DNA of 24,082 nt from JAUIBE01 sp035267185. Its GTDB lineage: Bacteria > Pseudomonadota > Gammaproteobacteria > Xanthomonadales > SZUA-36. A program made the position numbers and the translations under genes. Of this stretch, positions 16,410 through 23,984 are shown in pieces (position 1 is the first letter of the stretch; the number at the start of each line of letters is the position of its first letter). The stretch lies in contig DATFLY010000112.1 of NCBI GenBank assembly GCA_035267185.1, positions 1-24,082 on the forward strand, written 5' to 3'. The notes under the pieces were generated by a model, which was not told the DNA's origin, made no database searches, and saw only the letters and a program-made list of their open reading frames with translations.

Positions 16410-17023
16410 CGATCCAAATCCTCTCGCAACAACTTTCTTGCCCGGTGTAGCTGGGCTTTTGAAGACCCCACCGCCATACCGGTCATTTCTGCAATCTCTG
16501 CATGGCGGTAACCTTCAATGTCATAAAGCACCAGTACTGTTCTTGCTCTTTCAGGCAACCTTGAAATGGACTGTTCCAGATCCTGTTGCTTGTCAGCGCG
16601 GACATCTTTACTGCCAACCACTGTACGGTGCGCATACTCATCGAGTTCCACTTCCTTTCCGGCTTTACGCAGACGTGTTCTTCGATCACTTAAAGCCACG
16701 TTCACGGCCAACCGGTGCAACCACGTACCGAACCGGCTGTCACCACGAAACATGTCGAGTTTCTGCCAGGCTCTTACGAAAGATTCCTGCAACAGGTCTT
16801 CGGCAAGTGCGTGGTGACCACCACTCATTCGCCACAACAATCCATAGATACGGTCGCGATTGAGCCGGTACAGGGATTCATACGCAGAATGGTCGCCATT
16901 TTTGGCGCGCTCCACCAATTCGCTCTCTCCGGCGCTTGTCGCACCGGGGAGCGTGGATAGGCCGGCAGAAGTCCTGGGCTTAGGCCCTGAATCTGACGGC
17001 GCCACTGCGCTTGATCCTCCCAT
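16406..17023 (-). CDS. ECF-type RNA polymerase sigma factor
   Basis: This is a sigma-70 family factor of the extracytoplasmic-function class with up to 205 residues. Region 2 is visible as ELVERAKNGDHSAYESLYRLNRDRIYGLLWRMSG, then AEDLLQESFVRAWQKLDMFRG and FGTWLHRLAVNVALSDRRTR. Region 4 is ISRLPERARTVLVLYDIEGYRHAEIAEMTGMAVGSSKAQLHRARKLLRE with its helix-turn-helix. There is no region 3. The ATG at 17023 has no good Shine-Dalgarno; GTG at 17005 (Val7) has GGGAGGA about 10 bases upstream and may be the true start. The first ~30 residues are polar and not conserved. The stop overlaps the start of the putative anti-sigma gene. It lies 56 bp after the end of pckG, with no terminator visible between them. 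Confidence 0.9.
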   Translation of the reverse strand: MGGSSAVAPSDSGPKPRTSAGLSTLPGATSAGESELVERAKNGDHSAYESLYRLNRDRIYGLLWRMSGGHHALAEDLLQESFVRAWQKLDMFRGDSRFGTWLHRLAVNVALSDRRTRLRKAGKEVELDEYAHRTVVGSKDVRADKQQDLEQSISRLPERARTVLVLYDIEGYRHAEIAEMTGMAVGSSKAQLHRARKLLREDLDR

Positions 17024-17035
17024 GAAACATTAGAC

Positions 17036-17049
17036 TCAATCCGGACTGA
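17036..17049. repeat. Short imperfect palindrome upstream of the sigma factor gene
   Basis: TCAATCCGGACTGA is an imperfect palindrome (12 of 14 positions) centred on TCCGGA, 13 bp upstream of the sigma gene ATG at 17023. It could be an operator or chance. I see no recognisable sigma-factor promoter pair in the 56-bp gap. Confidence 0.25.
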
Positions 17050-17079
17050 TTTGGTTTAAGCAAGACTTACAAACAGCAA

Positions 17080-18822
17080 TCAACCCAGGAGGTCCCTGGC
17101 TACTGAATGTTGCTCTTCAAGCAGGACTGCGGGTGTGTGATCACCAAATTCCCGAAGATAATCATTGATGGATTCCAGCTCATCCCGCCATGCCCCGCGG
17201 TCGACCTCCAGAAGATTCGACAAGGTTTCCCGGCTGGTGTCGATTCCTTCGAGATTAATGTCATCAATTTCGGGCAGACCTCCTATGGGGGTATCCCTGG
17301 CAGTGACCTTGTCTTCACTGCGCTGCAGGATCCAGTCGAGAACCCTCATGTTTTCACCGAAACCTGGCCACATAAACTTTCCTTCATCATCTTTACGGAA
17401 CCAGTTCACCTCAAAAATCGGTGGTAGATTGGATGATCGCTCCTCGAAGCTGAGCCAGTGCTGCCAGTAGTCTCCAAAGTTATAACCACAAAATGGTTTC
17501 ATGGCCATGGGATCACGGCGAACCTGGCCAACTGCGCCAGTTGCTGCAGCCGTTGTTTCCGAGGCCATGGTGGCGCCCAACAAAACGCCATGACGCCAGG
17601 ACTTGCTCTCAAGAACCAGGGGCATCAGGGCAGCACGTCGTCCGCCAAACACAATGGCTGATATTGGAACCCCCTGGGACGCCTCGGCCTGGTCGGTGTA
17701 GCTGGGGCAATTGCCAATGGGCACCGTAAAGCGCGAATTCGGGTGCGCTGCAGGTGCAGTCTCATCAGAGTAAGGTTCGCCTTTCCAGTTCGTTAACGGC
17801 ACACCATCGTCTTTGCCTTCCCACCAGGGCTGATTGTCCTCTGTCACGCCAACATTGGTGAAAATTGCATCACGACTGAGCATGGCAAGTGCGTTGGGAT
17901 TGGTATCAGGACCCGTTCCGGGGGCAACGCCAAAGAAACCTGATTCCGGATTGATGGCCCACAAGCGGCCGTCTTCACCAACCCGCATCCAGCAAATATC
18001 GTCTCCTACAGTCCAGACCTTCCAGCCTGGATAGCTCTCAGGAGGAATCAGCATGGCGAGATTGGTCTTCCCGCATTGGGATGGAAATGCGGCCGCTATG
18101 TAACGAGTCTCTCCTTCGGGATTTTCGAGGCCGACGATCAACATATGCTCTGCCAGCCAGCCTTCGGCGCGCGCCTGGTAGCTGGCAATTCGCAACGCGT
18201 GACACTTTTTACCCAATAGTGCGTTACCGCCATAACCTGAGCCGAAACTCAGAATTTCAAGGTCTTCGGGGAAATGCATAATGAACCGACGATCCGGGTT
18301 GAGATCGCCGGTAGAGTGCAATCCCCTGACAAACCCACCCTCGCGTTCGATGCGCTCCAGCGCAGGCGCGCCCATGCGCGTCATCATTCGCATATTGGCA
18401 ACCACATAGGGACTGTCTGTGATTTCCACGCCGCAGCGGGCGATGGGCGAGCTTATCGGCCCCATGCAATATGGGATGACATACATGGTGCGGCCCTTCA
18501 TACAACCATCGAAAAGCCCATGCAGTTTTTCACGAGCTTCCCGAGGGTCCATCCAATTGTTGTTCGGTCCCGCTGTTTCCTGTTCGGAAGTACAAACAAA
18601 TGTCAGATGTTCCACACGCGCTACATCACCCGGATCGGAACGGTGCAGATAGCATCCGGGGTGCGACGCCTGGTTGAGCTCCACCATGTCACCGGTGCTG
18701 AGCATCAGGGATATTAGCGATTCATATTCCTGCTGCGAACCGTCACACCAATGTATCTTCTCGGGTCGGGTCAGCCCAGCCACTTCCGTGACCCACTCTG
18801 CCAATGCATGGTTGCTTGTCAC
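17080..18822 (-). CDS. pckG: Phosphoenolpyruvate carboxykinase (GTP)
   Basis: This gene encodes the gluconeogenic enzyme that converts oxaloacetate and GTP to PEP, GDP and CO2. With the GTG start at 18822 the product is 580 residues, near the 600 of bacterial GTP-type enzymes. It begins TSNHALAEWVTEVAGLTRPEKIHWCDGS as the family does. Other segments are MYVIPYCMGPISSPIARCGVEITDSPYVV, FGSGYGGNALLGKKCHALR, the P-loop PSQCGKTNLAML with the reactive Cys, the metal/kinase-2 loop VGDDICWM, and a C-terminal WFRKDDEGKFMWPGFGENMRVLDWI. The P-loop Gln (usually Ala) and the Cys in DDICWM (usually Ala) are unusual. An ATG at 18861 would overlap tetR by 26 bp and add 13 unrelated residues. It lies 13 bp downstream of tetR in a likely operon. 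Confidence 0.93.
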   Translation of the reverse strand: MTSNHALAEWVTEVAGLTRPEKIHWCDGSQQEYESLISLMLSTGDMVELNQASHPGCYLHRSDPGDVARVEHLTFVCTSEQETAGPNNNWMDPREAREKLHGLFDGCMKGRTMYVIPYCMGPISSPIARCGVEITDSPYVVANMRMMTRMGAPALERIEREGGFVRGLHSTGDLNPDRRFIMHFPEDLEILSFGSGYGGNALLGKKCHALRIASYQARAEGWLAEHMLIVGLENPEGETRYIAAAFPSQCGKTNLAMLIPPESYPGWKVWTVGDDICWMRVGEDGRLWAINPESGFFGVAPGTGPDTNPNALAMLSRDAIFTNVGVTEDNQPWWEGKDDGVPLTNWKGEPYSDETAPAAHPNSRFTVPIGNCPSYTDQAEASQGVPISAIVFGGRRAALMPLVLESKSWRHGVLLGATMASETTAAATGAVGQVRRDPMAMKPFCGYNFGDYWQHWLSFEERSSNLPPIFEVNWFRKDDEGKFMWPGFGENMRVLDWILQRSEDKVTARDTPIGGLPEIDDINLEGIDTSRETLSNLLEVDRGAWRDELESINDYLREFGDHTPAVLLEEQHSVARDLLG

Positions 18823-18835
18823 TCTGGAATCTTCT

Positions 18836-19435
18836 TCAGTCAAGCAGCTGTTGAATGACATGTTCGAGATACCCTTCAAATGTGTCACTCTCAACGTCCG
18901 GCGCCTGCTCCTGACCCTGGAGCTGCAGAAAACCCAGGTAAGCAGAATAGGCCAGGCGCGCCTGGTTCTCTGCCGCCCTTGAATCCAGGCCAAGCTCCTT
19001 GTAAGCAGTGGCCAGATAGGACATACGCCTGTCAGTGACACGCTTCAACACAGGACTGACAATCGGGTTGGAAGCCGCTGCACATAACGCCCGATAAACC
19101 TCGTGGGTCAGGTGTTCGCGTCCCACCCTGCGGAAAAAGTCCCTTAGCCGTTCACGAGGCTGGTCTATGGAGCCCAGCGAAGTTTTCAGGTTGCGACTGT
19201 CGTGCTTTTCCCAGCCGGCCAGCGTCTGTTCAAGCAATGCATCCCGGTTGCTGAAGTGCCAGTAAAAACTTCCCTTGGTGATTCCCATCCGGCGGGCAAG
19301 AGGCTCAACGGCCAGGCCCTGAATGCCTTTATCAGCAATCAGGACCAGTGCCTCGCGCTCCCAGTCGTCAGCTGAAAGCTTGGTCCGTTTTACATCGGCA
19401 CTGGCCGATTTCGCCATGGATGTAACCTGATCCAT
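18836..19435 (-). CDS. TetR-family transcriptional regulator
   Basis: This is a 199-residue one-component regulator. The N-terminal DNA-binding domain is clear: DDWEREALVLIADKGIQGLAVEPLARRMGITKGSFYWHFSNRDALLEQTLAGWEKH, with the helix-turn-helix at ARRMGITKGSFYWHF. The remaining ~130 residues form the variable ligand-binding and dimer domain, and the ligand cannot be read from sequence. The ATG at 19435 has GAGGA 10 bases upstream; an alternative ATG at 19417 has none. It precedes pckG by 13 bp and is divergent from fadE, with a palindrome over the fadE -10 box. From this context I infer a repressor of fatty-acid oxidation and gluconeogenesis, perhaps responsive to acyl-CoA; this is a hypothesis. 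Confidence 0.9.
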   Translation of the reverse strand: MDQVTSMAKSASADVKRTKLSADDWEREALVLIADKGIQGLAVEPLARRMGITKGSFYWHFSNRDALLEQTLAGWEKHDSRNLKTSLGSIDQPRERLRDFFRRVGREHLTHEVYRALCAAASNPIVSPVLKRVTDRRMSYLATAYKELGLDSRAAENQARLAYSAYLGFLQLQGQEQAPDVESDTFEGYLEHVIQQLLD

Positions 19436-19486
19436 CTTTCAATCTTCCTCGATTCACGTGGTAGAAAACGTCCTGGAAATTGTTGT

Positions 19487-19504
19487 GCTGATTGCAAAAT
19501 CAGC
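19487..19504. repeat. Perfect inverted repeat in the tetR leader
   Basis: GCTGATT and AATCAGC form a perfect 7-bp inverted repeat around GCAA, 52-69 bp upstream of the tetR ATG. It may be a tetR auto-regulatory operator or a short RNA hairpin. It does not share the sequence of the palindrome over the fadE promoter. Confidence 0.4.
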
Positions 19505-19510
19505 CAAAAC

Positions 19511-19531
19511 TCAACAAGACTTCAACAAGAC
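19511..19531. repeat. Helically phased 10-bp direct repeat
   Basis: TCAACAAGAC occurs twice, at 19511-19520 and 19522-19531, a period of 11 bp, followed by a partial third unit (TCAAG at 19533). Such spacing puts both copies on the same DNA face, so it could be a protein-binding site in the tetR-fadE intergenic region. No known regulator is assigned. Confidence 0.35.
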
Positions 19532-19634
19532 CTCAAGTGTATCAGCAACCTGTTTGCGGCGGGTGCCTGGCCAGTAATGGCGGATCAGATTCACATGCAC
19601 CCGTTTGACCTCTCAAAAGCTTTCGCGCCACGTA

Positions 19635-19663
19635 TTGACAAGACAGGCTGGTTTTACCATACT
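19635..19663 (+). promoter_or_regulatory. Sigma-70 promoter for fadE
   Basis: A perfect -35 box TTGACA (19635-19640), a 17-bp spacer and CATACT (19658-19663, four of six matches) point toward fadE. Transcription would start near 19670 and give a leader of about 107 bases before the TTG start codon. The leader contains a 10-bp palindrome CGTGATCACG at 19724-19733. Confidence 0.7.
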
Positions 19664-19675
19664 CCACCGTATGGT
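19656..19675. promoter_or_regulatory. Palindromic operator candidate over the fadE -10 box
   Basis: ACCATAC (19656-19662) and GTATGGT (19669-19675) are a perfect inverted repeat with a 6-bp spacer. The 20-bp site covers the -10 element and the expected start of transcription, where a bound repressor would block RNA polymerase. The divergent TetR protein is the obvious candidate ligand for this site. Confidence 0.6.
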
Positions 19676-19764
19676 TTTACCTGTTTTCCCGGTCCTGTTA
19701 AGGGAAACACATGGCGTTTTTGGCGTGATCACGGCGTTTCCGGTTATTCACGACGTGGTTTCAC

Positions 19765-19770
19765 AGGAGG
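19765..19770 (+). promoter_or_regulatory. Strong Shine-Dalgarno for fadE (decides TTG start)
   Basis: AGGAGG at 19765-19770 is a full anti-16S match, 6 bases before TTG at 19777. No ATG lies at a comparable distance (the first in-frame ATG is at 19816, inside the first hydrophobic helix), so TTG is taken as the initiator. Confidence 0.75.
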
Positions 19771-19776
19771 TGTAAA

Positions 19777-22257
19777 TTGACCGGTCTTCTGATTCTTTCT
19801 CTGTTGGCTGTTTCGATGATCTGCGCTTTTTATGGCATAAATCTGAAACTCTGGACGTTGGGCCTGGCCGCTGTACTGGTGATTTTCGGCATGAGTGGCG
19901 TAGTGCCACTGGCAGGGCTGCTGATCGTCGCTGCCGTTACGGCCATCATTATTGTGCCCCTGAACGTTCCGACCTGGCGACGTGACTTTCTGAGTGCCCC
20001 TGTCCTTAAACAATATCGAAGGATGCTGCCAAGCATTTCCGACACTGAACAGGTTGCACTGGATGCAGGCACCGTTGGCTGGGAAGGCGAACTGTTTGCC
20101 GGCAACCCCAATTGGAAGCATCTCCAAAAGCAATCCTATCCGGAACTGACCATTGAAGAGCGAGCCTTTCTGGATGGGCCGGTGGAAGAGCTGTGTGACA
20201 TGCTCAATCAATGGCAAATCACCCATGTCGACGCAGACCTGGATGAAGAAACCTGGACATTCCTTAAAGACAATCGATTCTTCGGAATGATTATTCCCAG
20301 GAAGTATGGCGGACTTGAATTTACCGCACTCGCACACCGCGCGGTTCTGCAGAAAGTTGCATCCGTCAGCGCCGTTGCCGCTTCGCACGTTGCAGTTCCA
20401 AATTCGCTGGGTCCCGCTGAGTTGCTGCTGCACTACGGAACCGAAGAACAGAAAAATCACTACCTCCCCAGGCTGGCGCGCGGGGAGGAGATCCCCTGTT
20501 TCGCACTCACCGGTCCAAGTGCCGGTTCAGATGCCACCTCGATTCCTGACTACGGAATTGTTTGCGAAGGTGAATACGAAGGGAAGAAAACTCTTGGCAT
20601 CCGCCTGAACTTCGATAAGCGCTATATCACGCTTGCACCGGTTGCGACGGTCATCGGACTGGCATTCCGGCTCTATGACCCTGACGGCCTCATTGGCGAC
20701 AAAGAGGACATAGGCATCAGCCTGGCCCTGCTGCCACGCGGCATCAAGGGCATGGAAATTGGCAGAAGGCATTTGCCATTGAACGTTCCATTCCAGAACG
20801 GACCAATCGTTGGTCGCGACGTGTTCGTGCCACTTGAAGCATTGATTGGTGGCAAGGAATATGCCGGCCAGGGCTGGAAAATGCTGGTCGAGAGCCTTTC
20901 GGTTGGACGTGCTATTTCCCTGCCATCGTGCTCAACAGGTGGCGCAAAGATGGGCGCGCTTGCAACTGGTGCGTACTCACGAATCAGAAAGCAATTCAAC
21001 CTGCCAATCGGCCGATTTGAAGGAATCGAGGCTGCGCTCGCGCGCATCGCCGGCAACACCTACGCTACTTCGGCCTTGTCGAGAATGACCGCAACTGCAG
21101 TAGACCTGGGTGAAAAGCCTGCCGTCCCATCCGCCATTGCCAAGTATCACACGACTGAACGGTCGCGAACTGTTTGCCAGGACGCCATGGATATCCATGG
21201 TGGCAAAGGCATCGCGATGGGGCCGCGAAATTACCTTGGAAGAGCCTGGCAGGGCGCACCAATCTGGATCACCGTGGAGGGTGCCAACATCCTCACACGG
21301 AGCATGATGATCTTTGGCCAGGGCTCCATTCGCTGCCATCCATACATCCTTCGTGAAATGGATGCCGCAAGGCTTGAAGATCCCCGCCAGCGTCTGAAGA
21401 AATTCGATTCCCTGTTGTTTGGCCATATCGGATACAGCTTCAGAAATGCCGTGCGCAGCCTGGTACTGGGCCTGAGCTTCGGACGCTTTGCAGCTGTCCC
21501 AAGAGACCGAAGTACTGCGCGCTACTATCGCAAGCTTTCCCGCTACTCGGCGTCACTGGCGCTGGTTTCCGATGTGGCGATGCTGTCGTTGGGCGGCAAG
21601 CTAAAGCAAAAGGAGCATGTCTCAGGCCGACTTGGCGATATCCTTAGCCAGCTGTATATCTGCTCTGCGATGCTCAAACGATTTGAAGCCCAGGGCCGAC
21701 CAGCAGCCGATCATGCGTTGCTGGCCTGGGCCTTTCATGACTCTGTTCACAAGATTCAGGTTGCGCTCAGCCGGGTCGTCGACAATTTTCCGAACCGTGC
21801 CATTCGGGGACTATTGAAAGTAGCGGTTTTCCCCCTGGGCCACAGGGAAAAGGCGCCGGGTGATCGTCTTACGCACAAGGTTGCCATGCTGATGCAAACG
21901 CCATCGGATACGCGCAGTCGACTTTGTGACGGGATCTACACCTCGGCCAGGACCGGCCACACAGTGGGTTTCATGGAGCAGGCACTCCCGCAAATTATTC
22001 TTGCAGAACCATTGGAGCGCAAGCTGCAAAAGGCCGTCAAAGCAGGTGATGCGTCGGGAATCACATGGGATGAACGACTCAGGTCCGCTGTGGAATCCGG
22101 CGTGATTTCCGCAACCGAAGCAGATGTGATGGTCAAGGCTCGTGATCTGACGGCAGAAATCATCGCAGTCGACGATTTCGATACGGAAGAGCTTCAAATG
22201 GCCAAAAAACGAACGCAAGGACAGCCGAGCGAAATCGAGAAGCAGCACGCGGCCTGA
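19777..22257 (+). CDS. fadE: FadE-type acyl-CoA dehydrogenase
   Basis: This is an 826-residue protein closely parallel to E. coli FadE (814), the FAD enzyme that starts each beta-oxidation round by converting acyl-CoA to trans-2-enoyl-CoA. The N-terminus has two hydrophobic segments (about 2-18 and 25-58), then FLSAPVLKQYRRMLPSIS, FLDGPVEELCDMLNQWQITH, FGMIIPRKYGGLEFTALAHRAVLQK and VPNSLGPAELLLHYGTEEQKNHYLPRLARGEEIPCFALTGPSAGSDA. Later come NVPFQNGPIVGRDVFVP, DIHGGKGIAMGPRNYLGRAWQGAP and EGANILTRSMMIFGQGSIRCHPY, and the FadE-specific C-terminal half with LGDILSQLYICSAMLKRFEAQGRP. It starts at TTG behind a perfect Shine-Dalgarno. It is divergent from tetR-pckG and probably repressed by the TetR protein. 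Confidence 0.95.
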   Translation: MTGLLILSLLAVSMICAFYGINLKLWTLGLAAVLVIFGMSGVVPLAGLLIVAAVTAIIIVPLNVPTWRRDFLSAPVLKQYRRMLPSISDTEQVALDAGTVGWEGELFAGNPNWKHLQKQSYPELTIEERAFLDGPVEELCDMLNQWQITHVDADLDEETWTFLKDNRFFGMIIPRKYGGLEFTALAHRAVLQKVASVSAVAASHVAVPNSLGPAELLLHYGTEEQKNHYLPRLARGEEIPCFALTGPSAGSDATSIPDYGIVCEGEYEGKKTLGIRLNFDKRYITLAPVATVIGLAFRLYDPDGLIGDKEDIGISLALLPRGIKGMEIGRRHLPLNVPFQNGPIVGRDVFVPLEALIGGKEYAGQGWKMLVESLSVGRAISLPSCSTGGAKMGALATGAYSRIRKQFNLPIGRFEGIEAALARIAGNTYATSALSRMTATAVDLGEKPAVPSAIAKYHTTERSRTVCQDAMDIHGGKGIAMGPRNYLGRAWQGAPIWITVEGANILTRSMMIFGQGSIRCHPYILREMDAARLEDPRQRLKKFDSLLFGHIGYSFRNAVRSLVLGLSFGRFAAVPRDRSTARYYRKLSRYSASLALVSDVAMLSLGGKLKQKEHVSGRLGDILSQLYICSAMLKRFEAQGRPAADHALLAWAFHDSVHKIQVALSRVVDNFPNRAIRGLLKVAVFPLGHREKAPGDRLTHKVAMLMQTPSDTRSRLCDGIYTSARTGHTVGFMEQALPQIILAEPLERKLQKAVKAGDASGITWDERLRSAVESGVISATEADVMVKARDLTAEIIAVDDFDTEELQMAKKRTQGQPSEIEKQHAA

Positions 22258-22262
22258 ATAAG

Positions 22263-22294
22263 GAGGCTAGCCCCGATATTCGGGCTAAAGCCTC
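22263..22294 (+). other. Hairpin between fadE and apbE
   Basis: GAGGCTAGCCC (22263-22273) pairs with GGGCTA (22282-22287) and GCCTC (22290-22294), an 11-bp stem with a 2-base bulge and an 8-base loop. No T-tract follows, so it is not a standard intrinsic terminator. It may be an mRNA stabilising or processing structure. GATATTCGGGCT in its loop and 3' arm recurs with one change as GATATTCTGGCT at 22300-22311, next to the apbE start. Confidence 0.45.
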
Positions 22295-22314
22295 GCTCTG
22301 ATATTCTGGCTGGC

Positions 22315-23358
22315 ATGGTTAACCGCGCCTTTCCGCTGCTGCTCGCCCTGGTTCTTGCAGCTTCAGCCTGCGTCAGAAATGACGATCAGCGCGCCGAGTT
22401 CTTCGTATTCGGCACGCTGCTTGAAGTTCAGCTGCCAGGCACCGATGCAGATACAGCCAACGAAATCTTCGCGCTGCTCCAGTTTGAATTTCAACGCATG
22501 CACGGTGAATGGCATGCCTGGGAAATGAGCGAACTCGTGCGTCTGAATTCAGCGCTGCAATCTGGAGAAACGACCCTAACAACACCCGATATTCTGTACC
22601 TGATTCAACGTTCCCAGGAACTGGAGCAGTCCTCAAAAGGGCGATTCAATCCGGCGATCGGAAAGCTAATCGCACTGTGGGGGTTTCACACCTCTGAATT
22701 CCCGATCATGGGTCCACCTCCTGACTCGAGGGAAATCGAAGCGTTGACTGACCGCTCGCCAAGCTCACTCGATATTGTCGTTGCCGGAGAGAACGTCAGG
22801 TCGGAAAACCCTTATGTGCAACTGGACTTTGGCGGAGTTGCCAAGGGCTACGCGGTCGACCTTGCAATCAGAATCATCCGCCAATCCGGAATCGATTCGG
22901 CCATCGTCAATGCTGGTGGAGATATGCGAACGCTGGGAGATAACGCTGGCAAGCCCTGGAAGGTAGGCGTACAGGAACCCGCAGGTGGTTTCGCTGGTGG
23001 AATTGAAGTCAACGGAGATTACGCAGTCTTCACTTCCGGGAACTACACGCGGTTTCGCCAGGATGCGGAACAGCGATACCCGCACATTCTCGATCCGCAG
23101 ACGGGATGGCCGGTAAACTCCGTTGCATCTGCCACAGTCATTGCCAATGACGGCACAACAGCAGATGCAGCTGCCACCGCCATCATGGTGGCAGGCCTGA
23201 AAGACTGGCCGGAAGTGGCATCCGCCATGGGCATATTGGCGGCAATGGTCATCGATGAGTCAGGCGAAATCTACGCCACGCAGGCAATGATGGACTTTTT
23301 CACACCCGGGTCGGACAGGTCCATGACTGTGCTGCCTGTACCTTCAAAAGCTGACTGA
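22315..23358 (+). CDS. apbE: FAD:protein FMN transferase, lipoprotein
   Basis: This is a 347-residue ApbE-family enzyme, which attaches FMN covalently to threonines of NQR/RNF-type and other flavoproteins on the periplasmic side. The lipoprotein signal is clear: FPLLLALVLAASAC with Cys19 lipidated. Family motifs are the FVFGTLLEVQL strand, GRFNPAIGKLIALWGF, YVQLDFGGVAKGYAVDLAI, AIVNAGGDMRTLG, YPHILDPQTGWPVNS and the Mg-binding DGTTADAAATAIMVAG. The start is 57 bp after the fadE stop, with a hairpin between, so it may be read from fadE or from its own weak promoter. No Nqr or Rnf gene is in the window, so its target is unknown. It converges on sufT with an 18-bp gap. Confidence 0.93.
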   Translation: MVNRAFPLLLALVLAASACVRNDDQRAEFFVFGTLLEVQLPGTDADTANEIFALLQFEFQRMHGEWHAWEMSELVRLNSALQSGETTLTTPDILYLIQRSQELEQSSKGRFNPAIGKLIALWGFHTSEFPIMGPPPDSREIEALTDRSPSSLDIVVAGENVRSENPYVQLDFGGVAKGYAVDLAIRIIRQSGIDSAIVNAGGDMRTLGDNAGKPWKVGVQEPAGGFAGGIEVNGDYAVFTSGNYTRFRQDAEQRYPHILDPQTGWPVNSVASATVIANDGTTADAAATAIMVAGLKDWPEVASAMGILAAMVIDESGEIYATQAMMDFFTPGSDRSMTVLPVPSKAD

Positions 23359-23376
23359 GAAGTGACGAGCCGGCTG

Positions 23377-23928
23377 CTAGAGCATGCCGGTTTCAAGTCT
23401 CGCAACATCAGACATCATTGAGTGAGTCCAGGGCGGGTCGAATGTCAGGTCGACAACCACCCGGTCAATGGTTGGCACAAGTTCCAGCTTGGAACGAACG
23501 TCATCCACAAGGATATCGCCCATGCCGCAGCCCGGAGCCGTCAGTGTCATTTTGACGAATACCTCGCGCTTCTTGCTGTCACTTTCCACCATTTCACATT
23601 CATAGATCAGACCCAGGTCAACGATGTTGACCGGTATCTCAGGGTCGTAACAGGTTTTGAGCTGATTCCAAAGCAGCTTTTCCACATCAGACTCATCAGC
23701 ATCGTCTGGCAGGCTTGGTGGCTGAACCGGCTCTTTGCCGATGGCATCTGCGTCCACTCCAGCAACGCGGAAAAGATTCCCATCCACAAACACGGTAAAG
23801 CTGCCACCCAGTGACTGGGTGATATAACCCACCGTCCCGACCGGAATGGTGACGACATCCCCAACAGGGATCATCACGACTTCGCAGTCGCGTTCAAATC
23901 GGCAGGGTTGGCTGGTCTGACTGTACAT
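23377..23928 (-). CDS. sufT: Probable Fe-S cluster assembly protein SufT (DUF59/MIP18 family)
   Basis: This is a 183-residue protein. The N-terminal domain (RDCEVVMIPVGDVVTIPVGTVGYITQSLGGSFTVFV) matches the SufT type, and the C-terminal DUF59/MIP18 domain has the hallmark CYDPEIPVNIVDLGLIYECEM, LTAPGCGMGDILVDDVRSKL and VVVDLTFDPPWTHSMMSDVAR with the conserved cysteine. SufT helps mature Fe-S proteins, in other bacteria as an auxiliary factor next to the suf operon. Here it stands alone at the window edge, without visible suf genes within the 154 bp left. The start ATG at 23928 is kept because the residues before the second Met (residue 19) match the family. Confidence 0.9.
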   Translation of the reverse strand: MYSQTSQPCRFERDCEVVMIPVGDVVTIPVGTVGYITQSLGGSFTVFVDGNLFRVAGVDADAIGKEPVQPPSLPDDADESDVEKLLWNQLKTCYDPEIPVNIVDLGLIYECEMVESDSKKREVFVKMTLTAPGCGMGDILVDDVRSKLELVPTIDRVVVDLTFDPPWTHSMMSDVARLETGML

Positions 23929-23984
23929 GGCTTCCCAGAAAATGAGGTCGTTCCAATCTTAACTCAACTCCGGCAGTTCCCCAC

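Noticed and set aside
16003..16863. Long open frame on the + strand opposite the sigma and anti-sigma genes
   Set aside because: Antisense to two well-supported coupled genes; composition is that of a reverse-frame shadow.
19577..19780. Open frame of 67 codons in the tetR-fadE intergenic region
   Set aside because: It runs through the fadE promoter, operator and Shine-Dalgarno, has no ribosome-binding site and resembles no family I know.
19744..20460. 238-codon frame on the - strand opposite the start of fadE
   Set aside because: Antisense to a clear FadE N-terminal region and across its promoter side; no start signal.
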